DNA from: Saccharomonospora cyanea NA-134
GTDB taxonomy: Bacteria; Actinomycetota; Actinomycetes; Mycobacteriales; Pseudonocardiaceae
Direction: 5' to 3'
Assembly (NCBI RefSeq): GCF_000244975.1
Contig: NZ_CM001440.1
Span: 1,849,538 to 1,913,537, forward strand
Length of the DNA: 64,000 nucleotides
The notes under the pieces are model-generated. The model had not been told where the DNA came from, did not search any database, and saw only the letters and a list, made by a program, of their open reading frames with translations. Below are positions 54,762 to 63,943 of the stretch, piece by piece; positions within the stretch are counted from its first letter, which is position 1; the number at the start of each line of letters is the position of its first letter. Position numbers and translations under genes: made by a program.

Positions 54762-55078
54762 CCGCCACCACGCTCATCGCGTCCACCGTCGTGCTCGGTG
54801 CGGGCACGTTCGCGTTCCGTGCCGTCGGCCCCGCTCTGAAGGCCCGCGTGCGGCTGTCGCCGAGGGTCGAGAAGTTGTTCGCCGTGTCGGCGGTCGTGCT
54901 CCTGGCCTCCCTGGTCGCGACGTCGTCCCTGCTGGAGGGGGCGGAGTTCGCGGGCTGGGCTCGCCCCGCGGGTGTCGCCGTGGGTGGTGTGCTCGCGTGG
55001 AAGAAGGCGCCGTTCGTGGTCGTCGTGCTCGCCGCCGGGGCGACGGCGGCGGGACTGCGGCTGCTCGGCGTGCCCTGA
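54758..55078 (+). CDS. azlD: AzlD-family branched-chain amino acid exporter, small subunit
   Basis: 106 residues, four membrane segments (MTATTLIASTVVLGAGTFAFRAVGPAL...; VEKLFAVSAVVLLASLVATSSLLEG). Small partner of AzlC. A 39-bp gap separates it from pdxT. Confidence 0.9.
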   Translation: MTATTLIASTVVLGAGTFAFRAVGPALKARVRLSPRVEKLFAVSAVVLLASLVATSSLLEGAEFAGWARPAGVAVGGVLAWKKAPFVVVVLAAGATAAGLRLLGVP

Positions 55079-55117
55079 GCTCTGTTCCTCTGGCGCTCCC
55101 ACTAGGCTTGACCAGCA

Positions 55118-55759
55118 ATGATCGCGGGAAAGGTGACGCACGTGCCGCAGCGACCCCTCGTCGGTGTCCTCGCCCTGCAGGGTGACGTGCGGGAGCACGC
55201 CGCCATGCTGGAGCGTGCCGGTGCCCGGGTCCTGCCGGTGCGTCGGGTCTCCGAACTGGCCGAGGTCGACGGCCTCGTGCTGCCCGGCGGCGAGTCCACC
55301 ACGATGTCGCGGCTCCTCGGCTCCTTCGGGCTGCTCGAACCGTTGCGGCAGCGGATCCGGGACGGGCTGCCGGTCTTCGGCTCCTGCGCCGGGATGGTGC
55401 TGCTGGCTCGGCAGGTGCTCGACGGCAGGCCCGACCAGCACCAGCTCGGCGCGCTCGACGTCGTCGTCCGGCGCAACGCGTTCGGCAGGCAGGTCGACTC
55501 GTTCGAGGCCGAGCTGGAGTTCGAAGGCATCGAGGGCGGCTTCCACGCCGTGTTCATCCGGGCTCCCTGGGTGGAGAAGGCGGGATCCGAGGTCGAGGTG
55601 CTCGCCACGGTGGGTGACGACACAACCCCCGGCGCGGCTGCCGATAGGATCGTGGCCGTCCGGCAGGGGAGAGTCCTCGCCACCGCGTTCCATCCCGAGC
55701 TGACCGGCGACGAGCGGATTCACCGTCTGTTCGTTCGTACCGTGTCCGAGGTCGCATAG
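55118..55759 (+). CDS. pdxT: Pyridoxal 5'-phosphate synthase, glutaminase subunit PdxT
   Basis: 213 residues from ATG 55118; GTG 55142 with GGGAAAGG upstream would remove eight residues. Class I glutaminase with nucleophile Cys in [10 protein letters not shown] and the His-Glu pair in [28 protein letters not shown] is the family N-terminus. It feeds ammonia to PdxS. TAGGCT (55103-55108) is 9 nt upstream, so it may be transcribed separately from azlCD. Confidence 0.95.
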   Translation: MIAGKVTHVPQRPLVGVLALQGDVREHAAMLERAGARVLPVRRVSELAEVDGLVLPGGESTTMSRLLGSFGLLEPLRQRIRDGLPVFGSCAGMVLLARQVLDGRPDQHQLGALDVVVRRNAFGRQVDSFEAELEFEGIEGGFHAVFIRAPWVEKAGSEVEVLATVGDDTTPGAAADRIVAVRQGRVLATAFHPELTGDERIHRLFVRTVSEVA

Positions 55760-55783
55760 ACGCGAAAGAGAGTTGGAGGAGAG

Positions 55784-56533
55784 ATGAGCGGCCACTCCAA
55801 GTGGGCCACCACCAAGCACAAGAAGGCCGCCCTCGACGCCAAGCGTGGCAAGCTGTTCGCGAAACTCATCAAGAACATCGAGGTCGCCGCGCGTACCGGC
55901 GGGGGCGACCCCGAAGGCAATCCCACCCTGTACGACGCCATCCAGAAGGCGAAGAAGAACTCCGTTCCGCAGGACAACATCGAGCGGGCGCGCAAGCGCG
56001 GTGCCGGTGAGGAGGCCGGTGGGGCGGACTGGCAGAACATCACGTACGAGGGCTACGCACCCGGTGGGGTCGCGGTGCTCATCGAGTGCCTGACCGACAA
56101 CAAGAACCGGGCGGCCTCCGAGGTGCGCACCGCGCTGACCCGCAACGGCGGCTCGCTCGCCGACCCGGGCTCGGTGGCGTACCTGTTCAACCGCAAGGGC
56201 GTCGTCATCATGCCGAAGAACGGCCTGTCCGAGGACGACGTGCTCATGGCCGTGCTCGACGCGGGCGCGGAGGAGGTCAACGACCTCGGCGAGAACTACG
56301 AGATCATCTCCGAGGCCGGCGACCTGGTGGCCGTGCGGACGGCGTTGCAGGACGCGGGCTACGACTACGAGTCGGCCGACATGAACTTCCTTCCGTCGGT
56401 CAACGTCCCGCTGGACGCCGAGAACGCGCGCAAGGTGTTCCGCCTGATCGACGCGTTGGAGGACTGCGACGACGTGCAGAACGTCTACTCCAACTTCGAC
56501 GTCAGCGACGAGGTGCTCGCCGAGGTCGGCTGA
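55784..56533 (+). CDS. YebC/TACO1-family transcription/translation regulator
   Basis: 249 residues from ATG 55784 with TGGAGGAG upstream. [37 protein letters not shown] is the YebC signature. YebC proteins bind DNA in some bacteria and help translation of proline-rich stretches in others. The order pdxT-yebC-ruvC is typical of actinobacteria. Confidence 0.95.
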   Translation: MSGHSKWATTKHKKAALDAKRGKLFAKLIKNIEVAARTGGGDPEGNPTLYDAIQKAKKNSVPQDNIERARKRGAGEEAGGADWQNITYEGYAPGGVAVLIECLTDNKNRAASEVRTALTRNGGSLADPGSVAYLFNRKGVVIMPKNGLSEDDVLMAVLDAGAEEVNDLGENYEIISEAGDLVAVRTALQDAGYDYESADMNFLPSVNVPLDAENARKVFRLIDALEDCDDVQNVYSNFDVSDEVLAEVG

Positions 56534-56601
56534 GCGGGGTGCGCTCCGGGAGAGGGCCTGCGCGGCGAGCCTGTGGTGTGCGCGCCCGCTGATACGGCAC
56601 A

Positions 56602-57141
56602 ATGTCGGCCGTGACTGCGGAGACCGCCTTCCACAACGGCCACGAACTCGATTCCGACCAGCAACTGCGGGAGTGGATCGTCGCGCAGGCCGAGCAACGC
56701 GGTAACGCGGTGGTCGCGGTCCCCGCCGACGAGCAGGGCGCGGGGTATGCGTTCACCGTGTGCGCGTGGGCCATGCACGGCATCCCGGAGGCGGTCGTCG
56801 TGGGTCTGCCCCAGGAGATGGCGACGGTGTTGCTCGACGCCTATGTGGACCGTGCGGCCACCGGTGAGCGGTTCGAGTTCGGGGGGCTCTACGACGACTT
56901 CTTCGACGGCGTGCCCGTGACGTTCGAGAAGGTGGCGCCGGGACATTACCCGGAGTTCTTCGGCAGCGCGTTCCTCGTCTATCCCGAGGGGGACTTCCCC
57001 GCGGTGCAGATCATCGTGCCGACGCCGGACGGTTTCTGGCCGTGGGACGAGGGCGCGCCCGAGGGATTCGCCCAGTGGCAGCCCGTGCTGACGGTCAGCG
57101 GAGAGCCCGAGAGCTGGACGCCCGGCGTCGACGGCCCCTGA
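56602..57141 (+). CDS. DUF4262 protein
   Basis: 179 residues from ATG 56602; GTG 56611 would also fit. The DUF4262 pattern is visible in YAFTVCAWAMHGIPEAVVVGLPQEMATVLLDAYVDRAATGERFEFGG and in the conserved C-terminal FPAVQIIVPTPDGFWPWDEGAPEGFAQWQPVL. Function unknown. It is inserted between yebC and ruvC and followed by a repeat cluster. Confidence 0.8.
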   Translation: MSAVTAETAFHNGHELDSDQQLREWIVAQAEQRGNAVVAVPADEQGAGYAFTVCAWAMHGIPEAVVVGLPQEMATVLLDAYVDRAATGERFEFGGLYDDFFDGVPVTFEKVAPGHYPEFFGSAFLVYPEGDFPAVQIIVPTPDGFWPWDEGAPEGFAQWQPVLTVSGEPESWTPGVDGP

Positions 57142-57150
57142 TCCGGCTCA

Positions 57151-57208
57151 CACGCGTGTGTCCGCAGTCCGCGTACGCTGGTTCGCGGTTCTCGTACGCG
57201 TGTCCGCA
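57151..57208. repeat. Second cluster of the cgcgtgtccgca repeat
   Basis: cacgcgtgtgtccgca (57151-57166) and gtacgcgtgtccgca (57194-57208) are inverted relatives of the tgcggacacgcgtgc unit found at 50024-50059. Between them lies a related gtacgctggttcgcg. The cluster fills part of the 160-bp gap before ruvC. Confidence 0.6.
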
Positions 57209-57301
57209 CGCACATCGCCGTGACAGCGTGTTCGACGTGGTGTGGTGACGCGACGCGGTAGCCTTCGACTCGAACTGGTGTTCGTGGAAAGGACTGGCCT
57301 C

Positions 57302-57898
57302 GTGCGCGTGCTGGGTGTGGACCCCGGGCTGACCCGGTGCGGGCTCGGGGTCGTCGACGGCGGTTCCGGACGGTCCGTGTCGTGCGTGGCGGTGGACGTC
57401 GTTCGCACGCCCGTCGACGCTGAACTCCCGCGACGGCTGCTGCAGGTCAGCGAGGCGGTGGACGACTGGCTCGACACCCACCGTCCGGACGTGGTGGCCG
57501 TCGAACGGGTCTTCAGCCAGCACAACGTCCGCACCGTGATGGGCACCGCGCAGGTCAGCGGCGTGGTGGCCCTCTGTGCCGCGCGCCGCGGCCTCCCGGT
57601 GTCCTTCCACACGCCCAGCGAGGTGAAGGCCGCTGTCACCGGCTCCGGCCGTGCCGACAAGGCCCAGGTGACCACGATGGTGACTCGCCTGCTGCGGTTG
57701 AAGAAGGCGCCCAGCCCGGCCGACGCCGCCGACGCTCTCGCACTCGCGATCTGTCACCTGTGGAGGGAGCCGATACGGGCGCGGCTCGCGGAGGCCGAGG
57801 CGAGAGCGGCCGAGTTGGCCCGCACCCACAAGGCCCGCCTGGCTGCGGCGGCAGCCAGGCGGCGTGACGACACGACAGGGACAGGACTGACATCATGA
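57302..57898 (+). CDS. ruvC: Crossover junction endodeoxyribonuclease RuvC
   Basis: 198 residues from GTG 57302 with AAAGGA 9 nt upstream. Catalytic acidic residues lie in [24 protein letters not shown] and [10 protein letters not shown]. RuvC cleaves Holliday junctions with RuvAB. The frame is open upstream to 57242, but the extension does not match the family. A C-terminal Ala/Arg-rich tail is longer than in E. coli. Confidence 0.96.
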   Translation: MRVLGVDPGLTRCGLGVVDGGSGRSVSCVAVDVVRTPVDAELPRRLLQVSEAVDDWLDTHRPDVVAVERVFSQHNVRTVMGTAQVSGVVALCAARRGLPVSFHTPSEVKAAVTGSGRADKAQVTTMVTRLLRLKKAPSPADAADALALAICHLWREPIRARLAEAEARAAELARTHKARLAAAAARRRDDTTGTGLTS

Positions 57899-58494
57899 TC
57901 TCCTCGGTACGCGGTGAGGTGCTGTCGGTGGGGCTCGATCACGCGGTGATCGAGGTCGGCGGTGTCGGTCTCGCCGTCCAGGCGACTCCCGGCACGCTCG
58001 CGACACTGCGCAGGGGCAGCCAGGCGCAGCTCCACACGGCGCTGGTGGTGCGGGAGGACTCGCTGACGCTGTTCGGGTTCGCCGACGCGGACTCGCGGGA
58101 GCTGTTCGGACTGCTCCAGACGGTGTCGGGAATCGGACCCCGCCTCGCGCTCGCGGCACTGGCTGTGCTGGAACCCGAGAAGCTGCGGATCGCCCTGTCG
58201 GAGGGCAACATCACGATGCTCACCCAGGTACCCGGCATCGGCCGCAAGGGCGCCGAGCGGCTGATCATCGAGCTGCGCGACAAGGTGGCCGCTCTCGCGT
58301 CGGACGACGGCGGGCCCGGCCCGGCGGAGGCCGGGAGCGGCGCGGTGCGGGCCGACGTGGTCGACGCGCTGGTGGGCCTCGGTTTCTCTGCGAAGCAGGC
58401 GGAACAGGCCGTGGACAAGGTGGCGGGCGACGTGCCTGACGACACGTCGCGGATGCTGCGGGCGGCTCTCGCCGTCCTCGGCAGGAAGAAGTGA
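57895..58494 (+). CDS. ruvA: Holliday junction branch-migration protein RuvA
   Basis: 199 residues, ATGA overlap with ruvC. OB-fold N-terminus ([28 protein letters not shown]), two HhH motifs ([17 protein letters not shown] and [19 protein letters not shown]) and the C-terminal RuvB-binding domain. Tetrameric junction-binding subunit. Confidence 0.96.
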   Translation: MISSVRGEVLSVGLDHAVIEVGGVGLAVQATPGTLATLRRGSQAQLHTALVVREDSLTLFGFADADSRELFGLLQTVSGIGPRLALAALAVLEPEKLRIALSEGNITMLTQVPGIGRKGAERLIIELRDKVAALASDDGGPGPAEAGSGAVRADVVDALVGLGFSAKQAEQAVDKVAGDVPDDTSRMLRAALAVLGRKK

Positions 58495-58504
58495 GGCGGC
58501 GGGC

Positions 58505-59590
58505 GTGCACGACGACATGACCGAGCCACCCGGGGAGGCCGGGCCGGTTCCGGACGAGACACCGCTGTCCGCGGCGGCCCAGACGGGCGAGCGGGAGGTG
58601 GAGACGGCGCTGCGTCCGCGCAGGCTGACGGAGTTCGTGGGTCAGCCGCGTGTGCGGGAGCAGCTCGAACTGGTGCTGGAGAGCGCGCGCAAGCGCGGCG
58701 TGGCGCCGGACCACGTCCTGCTGTCGGGACCTCCCGGCCTCGGCAAGACGAGCCTCGCCATGATCATCGCTTCCGAACTGAACGCCGCCATCCGCATCAC
58801 CTCCGGGCCGGCGCTCGAGAAGGCCGGCGACCTCGCCGCGATGCTGTCCAACCTCGTCGAGGGCGACGTGCTCTTCATCGACGAGATCCACCGCATCGCC
58901 CGGCCCGCCGAGGAGATGTTGTACCTCGCGATGGAGGACTTCCGCGTCGACGTCGTGGTGGGCAAGGGACCTGGGGCCACGAGCATCCCGCTGGAGATCC
59001 CGCCGTTCACGCTGGTCGGCGCGACGACCCGGTCGGGAGCGCTCACCGGCCCGCTGCGTGACCGGTTCGGTTTCACGGGACAGATGGAGTTCTACAGCCC
59101 CGCCGAGTTGGAGCAGGTGCTCCGGCGGTCGGCGTCGATCCTCGGCATCGACATCGACGCCGAGGGGCGAGCCGAGATCGCCCGGCGCTCGCGTGGCACA
59201 CCCCGCATCGCGAACCGGCTGCTGCGCAGGGTGCGCGACTACGCTGAGGTGCGTGCCGACGGGGCGGCCACGCTGCCTGTCGTGCGCGCCGCGCTGGAGG
59301 TGTACGACGTGGACGAACTCGGTCTCGACCGGCTCGACCGGGAGGTGCTCGGCGCGCTCGTGCGCTCGTTCAACGGTGGCCCCGTCGGCGTGTCCACGCT
59401 CGCGGTGGCCGTGGGCGAGGAACCCACCACGGTCGAAGAGGTGTGTGAGCCGTATCTCGTGCGTGCGGGTATGCTCGCGCGGACGCCACGGGGCCGGGTC
59501 GCCACCGGGCTGGCGTGGGAGCACCTCGGGTTGCGGCCTCCCGACGACGCGGGAGGGCTTGACGCCACGTCGCCGTCCCTGTTCGACTGA
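58505..59590 (+). CDS. ruvB: Holliday junction helicase RuvB
   Basis: 361 residues from GTG 58505. AAA+ motor: Walker [10 protein letters not shown], Walker B LFIDEIHR, sensor 1 VGATTRSG, arginine finger region [10 protein letters not shown] winged-helix C-terminus binds DNA. An acidic 20-residue N-terminal extension precedes the usual [11 protein letters not shown]-type start. Confidence 0.97.
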   Translation: MHDDMTEPPGEAGPVPDETPLSAAAQTGEREVETALRPRRLTEFVGQPRVREQLELVLESARKRGVAPDHVLLSGPPGLGKTSLAMIIASELNAAIRITSGPALEKAGDLAAMLSNLVEGDVLFIDEIHRIARPAEEMLYLAMEDFRVDVVVGKGPGATSIPLEIPPFTLVGATTRSGALTGPLRDRFGFTGQMEFYSPAELEQVLRRSASILGIDIDAEGRAEIARRSRGTPRIANRLLRRVRDYAEVRADGAATLPVVRAALEVYDVDELGLDRLDREVLGALVRSFNGGPVGVSTLAVAVGEEPTTVEEVCEPYLVRAGMLARTPRGRVATGLAWEHLGLRPPDDAGGLDATSPSLFD

Positions 59591-59717
59591 GGGACGCCGA
59601 GGTGTGCGCCACCGGTGCTCGATTTCTCGACAGCGCCTGGCACACTCGAAAACAGCACATCCGGACACAACTCGGACGTCACGCTCCACCACAGGCGGCG
59701 TCTGCGAATGGAGAACC

Positions 59718-60152
59718 ATGGACGGCCTTATCCTGCCGCTGCTGTTGATGCTCGTCGTCGCGTTGCCGCTCATCCTGAGCACGCGCAAGCAGAAGAAGCT
59801 CATGGCCGAGCAGCAGGAGATGCAGAACAGCCTGACCGCGGGTGACCGCGTGATGACCACGTCGGGTCTGTACGCGACCGTCGCCGACGCGAGCGACGAC
59901 ACCACCATCGACCTGGAGATCGCCGAGGGCGTGGTGACGACCTGGCTGCGTCAGGCCGTGCGCGAGCGCATCGTGCCGACCACCGACATCGACACCTCCG
60001 ACCCCTCCCACGCCTCCGAGGACGCGGAGGAGACCGTCACGGCTTCCGCTGTCGAGGCCGAGGACCTGAAGGGCGAGGCAGGCAAGGTCGACGCCGAGAA
60101 GGTCGACGAGGGCGCGCCGGTCGCCTCCTCCGCCGAGCACGGCAAGAAGTAG
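59718..60152 (+). CDS. yajC: Preprotein translocase subunit YajC
   Basis: 144 residues from ATG 59718. One N-terminal membrane segment (LILPLLLMLVVALPLILS), then STRKQKKLMAEQQEMQNSLTAGDRVMTTSGLYATV, the YajC signature. A Glu/Asp-rich tail of about 55 residues follows. Accessory to SecDF. Confidence 0.92.
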   Translation: MDGLILPLLLMLVVALPLILSTRKQKKLMAEQQEMQNSLTAGDRVMTTSGLYATVADASDDTTIDLEIAEGVVTTWLRQAVRERIVPTTDIDTSDPSHASEDAEETVTASAVEAEDLKGEAGKVDAEKVDEGAPVASSAEHGKK

Positions 60153-60229
60153 CGACCGCTTCGTCACCGCACCGCGACACCGGCAGCGCCGTCGACGGAC
60201 TCGCCGGTGCGGGTGGTCTGTTGCGCATG

Positions 60230-60259
60230 CCCAGCGCCGAGTAAGGTCTCGGTGCTGGG
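60230..60259. promoter_or_regulatory. Inverted repeat around a -10-like hexamer upstream of secD
   Basis: cccagcgccgag (60230-60241) and ctcggtgctggg (60248-60259) pair over 12 positions with one G-T wobble. The 6-nt loop is TAAGGT, itself a good -10 hexamer. This may be an operator over the secD promoter, or a terminator/attenuator after yajC. Confidence 0.5.
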
Positions 60260-60337
60260 CGCGTTCGCTACCTCGCGGTGAGTGACCCGCCTGCCGACTC
60301 GTCAAGCCGTCGAACAGTTCGAGGAGAGCGACCGACC

Positions 60338-62173
60338 GTGGCACCTCCCGCCGGGCAGATCCGCCCGGGACGCTACTTCGCGTTTTTCGTCGTGATCGTC
60401 GCCGCGCTGTATTCGCTGGTGTTCTTCACCGGCGACGGCAGCCCGACGCCCAAGCTCGGAATCGACCTCAAGGGCGGCACGCGGGTCACCCTGACGGCGA
60501 GGACGCCGGACGGTTCCGAGCCGTCACGCGAGCAGCTCCAGCAAGCCCGTCAGATCATCGAGAACCGCGTCAACGGCATCGGTGTCAGCGGCGCGGAGGT
60601 CGTGCTCGACGGCAGCAACGTCGTCATCACGGTCCCCGGTGACCAGGGCGAGCAGGCGAAGACGCTGGGACAGACCGCGAAGCTCGGTTTCCGGCAGGTC
60701 GTCGCGGCGGTCCCCGCGGGCCAGCCGGGCACCCCGCCGGGCACACAGCAGCCCGGTTCCGGCGCGGACGCGGGGGACACCGGCCAGGGCGAGGACTCCC
60801 AGGGCCAGGACACCGAAGGCGCGACCGGTGACACGGAATCCGGCGACCAGGCGGACTCCAGCGGTACCGACGGTGACGACTCCTCCGGCAACCAGGGCGG
60901 CGGCAGCAGCCCGCTCGGCTCCGCCCCCGCCCAGCAGCCCGACGGCGACGACAACGGCGGCCAGGGCGACGATGCTGACGGCGGTGACGGTGGCGACGGT
61001 CAGACCCTCCAGGAGGAGGCCGCCGAGCAGATCCAGCAGGCCAAGCAGTGGCGGCAGGACCCCGCACTCGTGCCCGCCGACCCCACCGACCAGGCCGCGA
61101 TGCAGCAGGCGCAGCAGTTGCAGCAGCAGGCGCTGGCGCGACTGACCTGCGACCCGAACGAACTCGACCCGCTGGCCGGTAACGACGACCCGAAACTGCC
61201 GCTGGTGGCGTGCGACCGGGAAGGCACCGAGAAGTACGTCCTGTCGCCGGTGTTCCTGGAGGGCACGGCCATCGCCGACGCCTCGTCCGTCTACAACACC
61301 CAGGAAGGCGGCTGGGTCGTCAACCTGTCGTTCACGCCGCAGGGCGCGGACACGTGGGCGGACTTCACCGCGCAGAACATCGGGCAGCGTGCGGCCTTCG
61401 TGCTCGACACCGAGGTGGTGTCCGCGCCGACGATCAACCAGGCCATCGCGGGCGGTGACACCCAGATCACCGGCCAGTTCACGCAGGCCGAGGCGAAGGA
61501 CCTGGCCGACGTTCTGAAGTACGGTTCACTGCCGCTGTCGTTCGAGTCGTCCGACGCGACCACGGTGTCGGCCACGCTGGGTCTCGCGACTCTGGAGGCC
61601 GGGCTGATCGCGGGCGCGGTCGGTCTCGCCCTCGTGTTCGTGTACTGCCTGTTCTACTACCGGATTCTCGGCGTGCTGACGATCCTGTCGCTCGCACTGT
61701 CCGGTCTGATCGTCTACGCCGTACTGGTCCTGCTCGGACGCTGGATCGGCTACACCCTCGACATCGCGGGCGTGGTCGGGTTCATCGTCGCCGTGGGTGT
61801 CACCGCGGACTCGTTCGTCGTCTACTTCGAACGCTTGAAGGACGAGATGCGAGAGGGCCGCACCTTCCGCTCGGCCGTGCCACGCGGCTGGGAGAAGGCG
61901 CGGCGCACGATTCTCGCATCGGACGCCATCATGTTCCTGGCCGCGGGTGTGCTGTACGTGCTCGCGGTGGGAGAGGTGAAGGGCTTCGCCTTCACCCTCG
62001 GCGTCTCCACGGTGCTCGACCTCATCGTGGTGTTCCTGGTGACGCACCCGCTGGTGGCGATGGTGTCCCGATCGAAGAAGCTCTCGAGTCCCAAGCTCTC
62101 CGGTCTCGGTGCGGTGCAACGCATCGGCGAAGGCCGTCGAGCCGCGGTCCGCACTGCCGTGAAGGAGGCGTGA
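60338..62173 (+). CDS. secD: Protein translocase subunit SecD with low-complexity insertion
   Basis: 611 residues from GTG 60338, with GAGGAG at 60321-60326; GTG 60278 (631 aa) is possible. The first membrane segment (FAFFVVIVAALYSLVFFTGDG), the D1 motif LGIDLKGGTRVTL, and the C-terminal five-TM block with GVVGFIVAVGVTADSFVVYFERLKDE are standard. Between about residues 126 and 224 the extracytoplasmic P1 domain contains a Gly/Asp/Gln/Ser-rich stretch not found in E. coli SecD. Uses the proton gradient to complete export with SecF. Confidence 0.95.
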   Translation: MAPPAGQIRPGRYFAFFVVIVAALYSLVFFTGDGSPTPKLGIDLKGGTRVTLTARTPDGSEPSREQLQQARQIIENRVNGIGVSGAEVVLDGSNVVITVPGDQGEQAKTLGQTAKLGFRQVVAAVPAGQPGTPPGTQQPGSGADAGDTGQGEDSQGQDTEGATGDTESGDQADSSGTDGDDSSGNQGGGSSPLGSAPAQQPDGDDNGGQGDDADGGDGGDGQTLQEEAAEQIQQAKQWRQDPALVPADPTDQAAMQQAQQLQQQALARLTCDPNELDPLAGNDDPKLPLVACDREGTEKYVLSPVFLEGTAIADASSVYNTQEGGWVVNLSFTPQGADTWADFTAQNIGQRAAFVLDTEVVSAPTINQAIAGGDTQITGQFTQAEAKDLADVLKYGSLPLSFESSDATTVSATLGLATLEAGLIAGAVGLALVFVYCLFYYRILGVLTILSLALSGLIVYAVLVLLGRWIGYTLDIAGVVGFIVAVGVTADSFVVYFERLKDEMREGRTFRSAVPRGWEKARRTILASDAIMFLAAGVLYVLAVGEVKGFAFTLGVSTVLDLIVVFLVTHPLVAMVSRSKKLSSPKLSGLGAVQRIGEGRRAAVRTAVKEA

Positions 62174-62174
62174 C

Positions 62175-63419
62175 GTGGCGAAGTCAGACCCGACCACCAC
62201 GAACGCAACAACCGACGCACCCGCGAAGGAATCGGTCTTCCAGCGCCTCTACACCGGTACCGGCGCGTTCGACATCGTCGGCCACCGCAAGCGGTGGTTC
62301 GTCTTCTTCGGTGCGCTCATCCTCGCCTGCATCGCCACGATGGGCATCAGGGGCTTCAACCTCGGCATCGAGTTCGAGGGCGGGACGCAGATCCAACTCC
62401 CCGCGGCGGGCGCCGAGGGTCCGATCACCACCGACGAGGCGAGCGACGCCTTCGCCGACGCCATGGGCACGAACCCCGCCGAGGCCCAGCAGGTCGGCAC
62501 CGGCGAGTCCGCCACCATCCAGTTGCGGTCGGAGACCCTGGAGCCGAACGAGGTCCAGCAGGTCAAGCAAGCCCTGTTCGAGCAGTTGCAACCGGTCGAC
62601 GCCTCGGGACAGCCGAGCCAGCAGGTGATCAGCGACAGCCGGGTCAGCGCCACCTGGGGTGGCGAGATCTCCCGGCAGGCCCTGATCGCGCTCGCGGTCT
62701 TCCTGGTGCTGGTGGCGGTCTTCCTCATCCTCTACTTCGAAACGTGGATGGCGGTCTCCGCCCTGATCGCGTTGCTGCACGACGTCGTGGTCACCGCGGG
62801 CGTCTACGCGTTGGTGGGCTTCGAGGTGACCCCCGCGACGGCCATCGGATTGCTCACGATCCTGGGCTACTCGCTGTACGACACCGTGGTGGTGTTCGAC
62901 AAGGTCAAGGAGAACACCCGCGGCATCCTCAACCTGACCCGCCGCACCTACGCCGAGGCCGCGAACCTGGCGCTCAACCAGACGTTGATGCGCTCCATCA
63001 ACACCTCGGTCATCGCGCTGCTGCCGGTCCTCGGCCTGCTGGTCATCGGTTACCTGCTGCTCGGGTCCGGAACCCTCCAGGACCTGGCGCTGGTGCTGCT
63101 CACCGGTATGCTCGCCGGAACGCTCTCGTCGGTCTGCCTCGCGACGCCGCTGCTGGTGGCGTTCAAGATGCGCGAACCGAAGTACCGGAAGCAGGCGGAG
63201 AAGGTGCGGGCCCGCAGGGAGAACCAGGCTCGCAAGCTCGGTGCGGAGAACGGTTCGGCACTCGCCGACGACGACTTCAACCCCGCTGACGACGAACAGC
63301 TCGCGGCCGAACTACGCCGCGAGAAGGCCTACGCCGCCGCGGCGAGTGTGCCGGCTCGGCACCCGAAGTCGACTCAGCAGCGGAGCGCCGCGCGCCCGAC
63401 AGGGAAGCGGAAGCGGTGA
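62175..63419 (+). CDS. secF: Protein translocase subunit SecF
   Basis: 414 residues from GTG 62175, 1 nt after secD. Six membrane segments; FNLGIEFEGGTQIQLP near the N-terminus and AIGLLTILGYSLYDTVVVFDKVKEN are SecF hallmarks. A cytoplasmic basic C-terminal extension of about 80 residues ends the protein. Stop overlaps apt (GTGA). Confidence 0.96.
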   Translation: MAKSDPTTTNATTDAPAKESVFQRLYTGTGAFDIVGHRKRWFVFFGALILACIATMGIRGFNLGIEFEGGTQIQLPAAGAEGPITTDEASDAFADAMGTNPAEAQQVGTGESATIQLRSETLEPNEVQQVKQALFEQLQPVDASGQPSQQVISDSRVSATWGGEISRQALIALAVFLVLVAVFLILYFETWMAVSALIALLHDVVVTAGVYALVGFEVTPATAIGLLTILGYSLYDTVVVFDKVKENTRGILNLTRRTYAEAANLALNQTLMRSINTSVIALLPVLGLLVIGYLLLGSGTLQDLALVLLTGMLAGTLSSVCLATPLLVAFKMREPKYRKQAEKVRARRENQARKLGAENGSALADDDFNPADDEQLAAELRREKAYAAAASVPARHPKSTQQRSAARPTGKRKR

Positions 63420-63943
63420 GCGGGAGCGAACTCGAGCGGGCGCTGGACCTCATCACCGAGATCCCCGACTTCCCGGAACCCGGTGTCCTGTTCCGCGATC
63501 TCAGCCCGCTCTTCGGCGACCCCACCGCGTTCGCCCACGTGATCGAAGCACTGGGAGAGATGATCGGCGACGGGGTGGACCGCCTCGCCGCCGTGGAGGC
63601 CCGGGGCTTCGTGCTGGCCGCAGCCCTCGGCTACGCCCGAGGGCTCGGGGTGGCGCTGGTCCGCAAGCCGGGCAAGCTCCCCAGCGTCGCCGGCCGCGTC
63701 GACTACGAGCTGGAGTACGGCACGGCGAGTCTTGAGCTGCCGGTGGGCTCGGTGGACGGCGGTGAGCGCGTCGCGATCGTGGACGACGTGCTGGCCACGG
63801 GCGGCACCGTGGCGGCGACGGCCGAGCTGCTCCGCAGCGCGGGTGCCGAGGTCACCGGGGTCGCCGTGGTGTTGGAGCTGGCCGAACTCCGAGGTCGGTC
63901 GCGGCTCGGGTCGCTGCCCGTGCACGCGCTGCGCACGGTCTGA
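63416..63943 (+). CDS. apt: Adenine phosphoribosyltransferase
   Basis: 175 residues from GTG 63416, overlapping secF. PRPP-binding motif VAIVDDVLATGGTVAAT; adenine-binding loop in LVRKPGKLP and FPEPGVLFRDLSPLFGDP. Purine salvage of adenine to AMP. In Streptomyces and Mycobacterium the next gene is relA, which would lie beyond the window. Confidence 0.96.
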   Translation: MSGSELERALDLITEIPDFPEPGVLFRDLSPLFGDPTAFAHVIEALGEMIGDGVDRLAAVEARGFVLAAALGYARGLGVALVRKPGKLPSVAGRVDYELEYGTASLELPVGSVDGGERVAIVDDVLATGGTVAATAELLRSAGAEVTGVAVVLELAELRGRSRLGSLPVHALRTV

